This document shows, piece after piece, positions 58,898 through 64,000 of a stretch of DNA of 64,000 nt (position 1 is the first letter of the stretch; each line of letters opens with the position of its first letter). The notes under the pieces are model-generated. The model made no database searches and was not told the DNA's origin. It worked only from the letters and a program-made list of their open reading frames with translations. Both the position numbers and the translations under genes were made by a program. This DNA is from DATFRX01 sp035630615 (GTDB lineage: Bacteria; Actinomycetota; Actinomycetes; Propionibacteriales; Nocardioidaceae), in the NCBI GenBank assembly GCA_035630615.1, contig DASQKI010000055.1, forward strand, positions 62,001-126,000, in the 5' to 3' direction.

Positions 58898-60019
58898 TCA
58901 GAGGTGCTCGACGACGTGGTCGATGCACTTGGTGAGCGCCTCGACGTCGTCAGGCTCGATCGCCGGATACATCGCGACCCGCAGCTGGTTGCGGCCCAGC
59001 TTGCGATAGGGCTCGACGTCGACGATGCCGTTGGCCCGCAGCGTCGAGGCAATCGCACGAGCGTCGACCGGCAGCTCGAAGTCGATCGTGCCGACCACGA
59101 GGGAGCGGTCTTCCGGCTCGGAGACGAAGGGCGTGGTGTAGCTGGTGCGCTCGGCCCAGTCGTAGAGCCGCGTCGACGAGTCGGTCGTCCGCTCGACCGC
59201 CCATTTGAGGCCGCCCTGCTCGTTGAACCAGTCGACCTGCTCGGCCATCAAGAACAACGTTGCGAGCGCCGGGGTGTTGTAGGTCTGGTACTTCGAGGAG
59301 TTGTCGATCGCGACGGTGAGGTCGAGGAACGCCGGGATCCAGCGGCCGGTGCCCGCGATGTGCTTGACCCGCTCGATCGCGGCCGGCGACAGAATTGCGA
59401 TCCACAGCCCGCCGTCGGACGCGAAACTCTTCTGCGGGGCGAAGTAGTACGCGTCGACTTCGGAGAGGTCGACCGGCAGTCCGCCGGCGCCCGAGGTCGC
59501 GTCTACGAGGACGAGCGTGTCGTCGTCGGCACCCTCGACCCGGCGGACCGGCGCCATCACCCCGGTGGACGTCTCGTTTTGCGCCCAGGCGTAGGCGTCG
59601 ACGTCGTCCTCGGCGAACGGCTTGGGTCGGGTGCCTGGCTCGGCCTTGACCAGGGACGGCTCGAGAAGGAACGGCGCCTTCTCGGCCCCCTGCGCGAACT
59701 TGGTCGAAAACTCGCCGAAGCACAGGTGCTGTGAGCGCACCCGGATCAGATTGAACGTCGCGATGTCCCAAAACGCGGTGGCACCGCCGTTGCCGAAAAC
59801 GACGCGGTAGCCGTCGGGGAGGTCGAAGAGTTGGGTGAGCCCGCCCTGGATCCGTCCGACGAGACTGCGGACGGGCGCCTGGCGGTGCGAGGTGCCCATC
59901 AAGGTCCGGCCCTTCGACGCCAGCGCGTCCATCTGTTCGTTACGCACCTTCGACGGGCCGGAGCCGAACCGGCCGTCGCGGGGTTTGAGGCTCTCGGGAA
60001 TGGCCAGAACGTCGCTCAC
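58898..60019 (-). CDS. serC: Phosphoserine transaminase
   Basis: The 373-residue PLP enzyme that converts 3-phosphohydroxypyruvate to phosphoserine in serine synthesis, and also acts in the DXP-dependent PLP pathway. Features: RFGSGPSKVR, GTSHRQAPV, NGGATAFWD, VDATSGAGGLPVDLSEVDAYYFAPQKSFASDGGLW with the PLP Lys, and YRKLGRNQLRVAMYPAIEPDDV. It is the actinobacterial form (about 370 residues). The GTG start has GAGG upstream. Divergent from pdxH, which also serves vitamin B6. Confidence 0.93.
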   Translation of the reverse strand: MSDVLAIPESLKPRDGRFGSGPSKVRNEQMDALASKGRTLMGTSHRQAPVRSLVGRIQGGLTQLFDLPDGYRVVFGNGGATAFWDIATFNLIRVRSQHLCFGEFSTKFAQGAEKAPFLLEPSLVKAEPGTRPKPFAEDDVDAYAWAQNETSTGVMAPVRRVEGADDDTLVLVDATSGAGGLPVDLSEVDAYYFAPQKSFASDGGLWIAILSPAAIERVKHIAGTGRWIPAFLDLTVAIDNSSKYQTYNTPALATLFLMAEQVDWFNEQGGLKWAVERTTDSSTRLYDWAERTSYTTPFVSEPEDRSLVVGTIDFELPVDARAIASTLRANGIVDVEPYRKLGRNQLRVAMYPAIEPDDVEALTKCIDHVVEHL

Positions 60020-60151
60020 GCGTACCTCACAGAAGAGTTGTCAGATCCAAGCCGGTGACCGCGCAGTCAGCGGCCGCCATTCTGTCACCCTGAGCCCCGG
60101 TGCGACAGCGGGGTCCATGGCCCGACCGAGCCGCGCGGGCGGGCCGTCGGA

Positions 60152-60205
60152 TTTGCGCACATACCGTTGGTGCCAGCCGCGTCACACCAACCGCAGGTGC
60201 GCAAA
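60152..60205. repeat. Long palindrome between serC and pdxH
   Basis: Arms of 21 nt (60152-60172 and 60185-60205) match at 18 positions; outer 9 bp (TTTGCGCAC/GTGCGCAAA) and inner 7 bp (GTTGGTG/CACCAAC) are exact. The centre is 12 nt. It lies 24 nt before the pdxH start and between divergent promoters, so an operator, or a repetitive palindrome element, fits better than a terminator. Confidence 0.65.
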
Positions 60206-60228
60206 ACCGACCGGGCTAGGGTCGGGCC

Positions 60229-60876
60229 GTGAACGCCGATCGCCTCGCCACGCTGCGCGCCGAGTACGCCGACGCGGGCCTCGACGAATCGGCCGCCGGT
60301 GACGATCCGATCGCGCTGTTCGCCCGCTGGTTCGACGAGGCCGTCGCCTCGGGCCTCCACGAGCCGAATGCGATGGCGGTGGCGACGGCCGGTCGGTCCG
60401 GTGCGCCGACGGTACGGTTCGTGCTGCTGAAAGGCTTCGACGCTGACGGCTTCAGCTTCTACACCAACTACGGCTCGCGGAAGTCGAGGGAGTTGGACGC
60501 CGATCCGCGATGTGGGTTGGTGTTCGCCTGGCATCCGATGGGGCGGCAGGTGCGCGTTGACGGTGCCGCGGCGCGCATGTCGGCCGCGGAGTCCGACGCC
60601 TACTTCGCGACTCGGCCTCGCGAGTCGCAACTCGGCGCCTGGGCCTCGCCGCAATCGGAGATCGTCGCGGACCGAGCGGAGTTGGATCGGGCGTACACCG
60701 AGGCGGCCGAGCGGTTCGCCGACGCCGATACGGTGCCGCGGCCGCCGCATTGGGGTGGCTGGCGCGTGACGCCGTACACGATCGAGTTTTGGCAGGGCCG
60801 GGTCGGCCGCATGCACGATCGACTGCGGTACGAGCGGACCGACGGCGAGTGGCGAAGGAGCCGGCTCGCGCCGTAG
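60229..60876 (+). CDS. pdxH: Pyridoxamine 5'-phosphate oxidase
   Basis: The 215-residue FMN enzyme that makes pyridoxal 5'-phosphate from PNP or PMP. Conserved pieces: PNAMAVATAGRSGAPTVRFVLLKGFD, FYTNYGSRKSRELDADPRCGLVFAWHPMGRQVRVDG, SQLGAWASPQSE and HWGGWRVTPYTIEFWQGRVGRMHDRLRYER. Length and C-terminal motif are complete. GTG is 6 nt after TAGGGT (leaderless). SerC, also needed for PLP by the DXP route, is divergent. Confidence 0.95.
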   Translation: MNADRLATLRAEYADAGLDESAAGDDPIALFARWFDEAVASGLHEPNAMAVATAGRSGAPTVRFVLLKGFDADGFSFYTNYGSRKSRELDADPRCGLVFAWHPMGRQVRVDGAAARMSAAESDAYFATRPRESQLGAWASPQSEIVADRAELDRAYTEAAERFADADTVPRPPHWGGWRVTPYTIEFWQGRVGRMHDRLRYERTDGEWRRSRLAP

Positions 60877-61252
60877 ATGGGTCCGGACATGTGACGACCC
60901 GCAGGGTTTGCGAGCACGACGGCAAACGCAGCCGTAACTGCACCGATCGGACTAACTTCGGCCCCTGCGGGTCGGGTGACTGCCTGGGTTTGCGCTACCG
61001 CTTTTGCGGTGAACCCACGCAGCGGCGGCTAGCGGACAGCCACCTCACGAGTCCAAGAGCTATTCATGTACTGGACCACCTCCTTCCCGTGTACGGAAGA
61101 CGCTACGGCTCAGATCGCCTCCGCACAAGGGATTTGCCTGGTGTCGTCGCTTGCGCGATTGTGCGGGCGATCACCGGCGACGCGAGATTTGCATTCGCGG
61201 TCGCCATGGCCCCCGTACATGCAAATCTCGCGTCGGAAGCAGGCGCCTAGCG
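60877..61252. other. 376-bp interval without convincing gene
   Basis: A Cys-rich 119-codon frame from GTG 60891 runs to the palindrome at 61178 but shows no family signature. The interval contains GACCCGCAGGG / CCCTGCGGGTC (60896-60906 with 60963-60973), a nested hairpin (TGGGTT / AACCCA around ACCGC-TTTT-GCGGT, 60985-61017), and the 17-bp palindrome. It may encode a structured RNA or be old remnant DNA. Confidence 0.45.
61178..61235. terminator. 17-bp perfect palindrome near the amylase end
   Basis: CGACGCGAGATTTGCAT and its exact reverse complement flank 24 nt. It lies 17 bp after the stop of the minus-strand GH13 gene and between convergent genes; a terminator function is possible, though it also looks like the other long palindromes. 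Confidence 0.6.
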
Positions 61253-62869
61253 TCAGGCCCGGAACCACCCCGCCGCATCGGGCGCCAGCGCGCTATCGGA
61301 CACGACGCCCGGCCCGCTGGTCAGGATCGGCTCCCCAAGATCGCCGACCGGCACGGCGGCAGCACCGCAGTTGACCACGCAGACGAGACCCGACTCGCCG
61401 GGGCGCGTGGCCGCCCGTGCGAAGGCGAAGACGTCCGCAGCTCCTCGCTCCACCAGCGTGACTCGATCGCCGAGCCCTGGCACCAACTCCCGACGCAATC
61501 GGAGCGCCGAGCGATAGAGCGCCAGCATCGACTCCGGATCGCGCTCCTGCGACGCCACCGATCGGGCGCCCCAATCCGAAGGCTGTGGCAGCCACGGCGC
61601 TGATCCGTTCGGTCCGAAGCCGAAGGGCGGCGCGTCGTCGGCGGCCCAGGGGATCGGGATCCGGCAGCCGTCGCGACCCACGCCGCCGCCGCGCCGCCAG
61701 GTGGGGTCTTGCCGATCTGCCTCGGCGACGTCGATCTGCGGCAGGCCGAGCTCGTCGCCTTGGTACACGTACGCCGACCCGGGAAGCGCCAACATCGCCA
61801 AGGCGGCGGACCGCGCCCGCGCCACGCCCACCGGCCCGTCGCCGTAGCGCGTCACGGTGCGGATGACGTCGTGGTTGGCGAGCACCCACGTCGGCGACGC
61901 GCCCACCGGCTCGACCGCGGCGAAGGTGTCGACGATGACCTGGCGAAACTGGGCCGCCGACCACTCGGCCTGCAGCCACAAGAAGTTGAATGCCTGCTGA
62001 AGCTCGTCCCGCCGGATGTAGCGGGCCAGGGTTTCGGCGGTCGGAACCCAGGCCTCGGCGATCGCCATCCGGTCGCCTTCGTAGGACCCGAGCACCCGGT
62101 GCCACCGGCGGTAGACGTCGTGGACGGCCGGCTGATCCCAGTAGGGCCGGGCGGCCAGCGCGCGCGCGCTGAGCCCCGACGGCGTGAGGTCGTCGGCCGC
62201 GGCGAGCACGAACTCGTCGACATCGGGAAGTCCGGACTCCTTGGCCAAGCCGTGGGCGACGTCGATCCGAAAACCGTCGACGCCGCGGTCGAGCCAGAAC
62301 CGCAGGATCGACTCGAACTCGTCGCCGACCTCCGGGTTGTCCCAGTCGAAGTCCGGCTGCCCCGAGTCGAAGAGGTGGAGGTACCACTGGCCGTCGTCGA
62401 CCTGCGTCCACGCCGGACCGCCGAAGACCGACTGCCAGTTGTTGGGCGGCTTGCCGCCGTCGGCGCCTCGGCCGTCGCGGAAGACGTATCGCTCCCGCTC
62501 GGGGCTGCCCGGTCCGGCCGCGAGCGCTGCCCTGAACCACTCGTGCTGGTCCGACGAGTGGTTGGGCACGATGTCGACGATGACCCGCAATCCGAGCTCG
62601 TGGGCCTGCGCGAGCATCTCGTCGAACGTCGCCAGCGAGCCGAACAGCGGGTCGACGTCGCGGTAGTCGGCGACGTCGTAGCCGTGGTCGGCCTGCGGCG
62701 AGCGATAGAACGGCGTCAGCCAGATCGCGTCGACACCGAGGTCGGCGAGGTACGGCAGCCGCTGGGCGATGCCGGCCAGGTCACCGACACCGTCGCCGTC
62801 GGAGTCGGCGAAGCTGCGGACGTAGATCTGGTAGCAGACGGCATGGCGCCACCAGGGCACGTTTGTCAT
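61253..62869 (-). CDS. GH13 alpha-glucosidase / oligo-1,6-glucosidase type
   Basis: A 538-residue amylase-family enzyme. Regions: DIVPNHSSDQHEWF (I), GFRIDVAHGL (II, nucleophile Asp), AIAEAW (III, acid Glu) and VLANHDVIRTVTRYG (IV). MTNVPWWRHAVCYQIYVRSFADSDGDGVGDL at the start is typical of alpha-glucosidases. It hydrolyses alpha-glucosides in the cytoplasm (no signal peptide). AAGGCT lies 7 nt before the ATG. It could use sugars imported by an ABC system. Confidence 0.92.
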   Translation of the reverse strand: MTNVPWWRHAVCYQIYVRSFADSDGDGVGDLAGIAQRLPYLADLGVDAIWLTPFYRSPQADHGYDVADYRDVDPLFGSLATFDEMLAQAHELGLRVIVDIVPNHSSDQHEWFRAALAAGPGSPERERYVFRDGRGADGGKPPNNWQSVFGGPAWTQVDDGQWYLHLFDSGQPDFDWDNPEVGDEFESILRFWLDRGVDGFRIDVAHGLAKESGLPDVDEFVLAAADDLTPSGLSARALAARPYWDQPAVHDVYRRWHRVLGSYEGDRMAIAEAWVPTAETLARYIRRDELQQAFNFLWLQAEWSAAQFRQVIVDTFAAVEPVGASPTWVLANHDVIRTVTRYGDGPVGVARARSAALAMLALPGSAYVYQGDELGLPQIDVAEADRQDPTWRRGGGVGRDGCRIPIPWAADDAPPFGFGPNGSAPWLPQPSDWGARSVASQERDPESMLALYRSALRLRRELVPGLGDRVTLVERGAADVFAFARAATRPGESGLVCVVNCGAAAVPVGDLGEPILTSGPGVVSDSALAPDAAGWFRA

Positions 62870-62900
62870 GCGGGGAAGCCTTCCGAGTCGGGGCGGGCGC

Positions 62901-63632
62901 TCAGGCGAACGTGGCCGGGTCGACGGCGATCCAGACCTGCGCGGCCTGGCCGATCATCCGTCCGCTCGCGTCGTACACGGTAGTCGCGGTGCGCGTCTTG
63001 CGCCCGTCGACGTCCAATTGCCGACCGACGGCGACATGGACCCTGTCGGCGAGCGGGCGGCTGAAGACCTGGGCGGTCATCCGGCCGAGGACGACGGGTC
63101 GTCCGTCCAGGTCCTCGGTCCACCCGCCCGGGCAGTCGAGGGCGGCCCACACGTACTCCGGGCCGAGACGACCGTCTTCGGCGGCCATCGCGGGATGTGG
63201 CGTCCAGGTGCACGCGGTCCGGCCCGGTGCGATCAGCCCGGGGAAGATCAGCAGCCCGTCGCCGGCGGTGCGGTCCGGGCCGCAGGTGAAGCACTGCGGG
63301 TACGGGTGGTGCCGCAGCCCGGCGTAGTCGGCCTCCGCGGCCCGCGCGGCGACGGCGTCGACCGGTTCGACCGGATCGCCCAGGGCGGACGGTTCGGCGA
63401 CGACTGCCTCGGCGACCAATCGGACGGGACCGAGGAGCCGGGCCGTGGTGGCGTCCGACTCGATGGTGAGCGCGGTGTCGAGGGGTGGCGGCTGCCGCAG
63501 GGTGACCTCGACCGGACCGTCATGCCCGGTCGCCGATCGCAGGTGCTCGGCGAGCGTGCCGGCCGTCCAGCCGCCGTTGCCGGACCCGGTCGGTCCCCGA
63601 AACTGTCGATCGATCCGAAGCTCGGTCGTCAT
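62901..63632 (-). CDS. Probable hotdog-fold thioesterase-like protein
   Basis: A 243-residue protein resembling acyl-CoA thioesterase-like hotdog families: GPTGSGNGGWTAGTLAEHL at the start, YPQCFTCGPDRTAGDGLLIFPG with a Cys pair, and RPVVLGRMTAQVFSRPLADRVHVAVG at the C-terminus. I cannot assign substrate. ATG 63632 is chosen; GTG 63641 is 9 nt upstream. No strong ribosome site. Confidence 0.7.
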   Translation of the reverse strand: MTTELRIDRQFRGPTGSGNGGWTAGTLAEHLRSATGHDGPVEVTLRQPPPLDTALTIESDATTARLLGPVRLVAEAVVAEPSALGDPVEPVDAVAARAAEADYAGLRHHPYPQCFTCGPDRTAGDGLLIFPGLIAPGRTACTWTPHPAMAAEDGRLGPEYVWAALDCPGGWTEDLDGRPVVLGRMTAQVFSRPLADRVHVAVGRQLDVDGRKTRTATTVYDASGRMIGQAAQVWIAVDPATFA

Positions 63633-63662
63633 GAGGCCCACCGAGCCAGTGTGCCCGACGGG

Positions 63663-64000
63663 TCAGGCGCGCAGCGTTTCGGTGCCGAGCGCTGCGGCGG
63701 CGACTTCGAGGTCGCGAATGAGGGCCGCGTACGCCGCGTCTTGGTCGTCAGCGCGGAGTACGGCGGACGGATGCACCGTGCCCAGCATCCAGCCGGCTCG
63801 TACTTGCGCCGGATCGTCGTGTCGCGACGGCCGCGGATAGAGGATGCCGCGCTGCCGCGTGATCCGGAACGCCGGTCCGAACAGGGCCTTGCCCGCCGTG
63901 GCGCCCAGGCAGACCAGCACCTCGGGATCGACCACCGCCAGCTCTGCGACGAGCCACGGGCGGCAGGCGACGATGTGCTCCGGGTCGGGCGTCTGGTGGA
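63663..64000 (-). CDS. UdgX-type uracil-DNA glycosylase family protein (partial)
   Basis: Only the C-terminal about 112 codons are in the window; the N-terminal part is beyond 64000. HQTP at the window edge, EHIVACRPWLVAELAVVDPEVLVCLGATAGKALFGPAFRITRQRG and TVHPSAVLRADDQDAAYAALIRDL match the UdgX branch, which binds uracil DNA covalently through a His in this loop. The iron-sulfur Cys in ACRPW are visible. Ends normally. Confidence 0.8.
   Translation of the reverse strand, partial: HQTPDPEHIVACRPWLVAELAVVDPEVLVCLGATAGKALFGPAFRITRQRGILYPRPSRHDDPAQVRAGWMLGTVHPSAVLRADDQDAAYAALIRDLEVAAAALGTETLRA

Noticed and set aside
1..64000. tRNA, rRNA, CRISPR arrays, insertion sequences or phage genes
   Set aside because: No T-loop/anticodon-like structures, no regularly spaced direct repeats and no transposase, integrase or phage structural gene were seen by eye.

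Overview
This is a GC-rich (roughly two-thirds G+C) chromosomal stretch from an actinobacterium. The evidence is frequent GTG starts, mycobacterium-type gene order, DUF3027 and DUF2530 proteins, a mycothiol-type DinB protein, a DosR/DosS system and abundant leaderless genes. A member of the Nocardioidaceae or a relative is plausible, but species is not readable from the sequence. Gene density is high. I see no rRNA, tRNA, CRISPR array, prophage or insertion sequence.

Layout. 0.3-4.6 kb: a sugar-type ABC importer operon (minus strand) under a LacI-type operator. 4.8-11.4 kb: M19 dipeptidase, a MobA-like nucleotidyltransferase, an unusual sigma factor fused to a membrane anchor and outer domain, a secreted DUF4189 protein, a 5'-truncated M14 peptidase, and a divergent XRE-cupin regulator / FAD oxidoreductase pair. 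11.4-20.9 kb: a molybdenum hydroxylase island, coxD-coxE-xdhC, an ABC-2 exporter pair, then coxS-coxL-coxM-coxG; the large subunit has the form II AYRGAGR motif, so its substrate is uncertain. 21-33.9 kb: CutC, DUF4031, an HD hydrolase, HelD-type RNA polymerase helicase, XRE and CGNR regulators, MMPL transporter, CBS protein with ArsB/NhaD permease, an ABC-2 pair, PAP2 phosphatase and a MalY-type aminotransferase.

33.9-44.5 kb is the most interesting part: a dormancy island. It encodes DosS-like and DosR-like proteins together with families of the mycobacterial DosR regulon (tandem universal stress protein, Rv1733c-like membrane protein, Rv0080-like flavin protein, OtsB1-N-like HAD protein) plus flavodoxin, thioredoxin, a serine protease and a methyltransferase. 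I find nine sites with 5-4-5 architecture resembling the Dos box (GGGAC-N4-GTCCC and variants). Two lie in an almost gene-free 0.9 kb interval that also holds several strong hairpins and a tiny ORF with an exceptional Shine-Dalgarno sequence, suggesting DosR-controlled small RNA or leader transcripts.

44.5-64 kb: cspA with a long leader, a lysyl-oxidase-like secreted protein, a HAD-LarE fusion, then a block resembling mycobacterial Rv0871-Rv0880 order (cold-shock protein, MFS, DUF3027, DUF2530, a frameshifted NCS2 permease, MarR with a 12-bp-arm operator, MFS). After these come a mycothiol-type protein, ThpR, methyltransferase, secreted propeller protein, divergent serC/pdxH (both can serve PLP synthesis), a GH13 alpha-glucosidase, a hotdog-like protein and the end of a UdgX-type gene. 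At least 16 genes begin 6-8 nt after a TANNNT-like hexamer, indicating leaderless transcripts. Several long-armed palindromes are scattered between (and once inside) genes.
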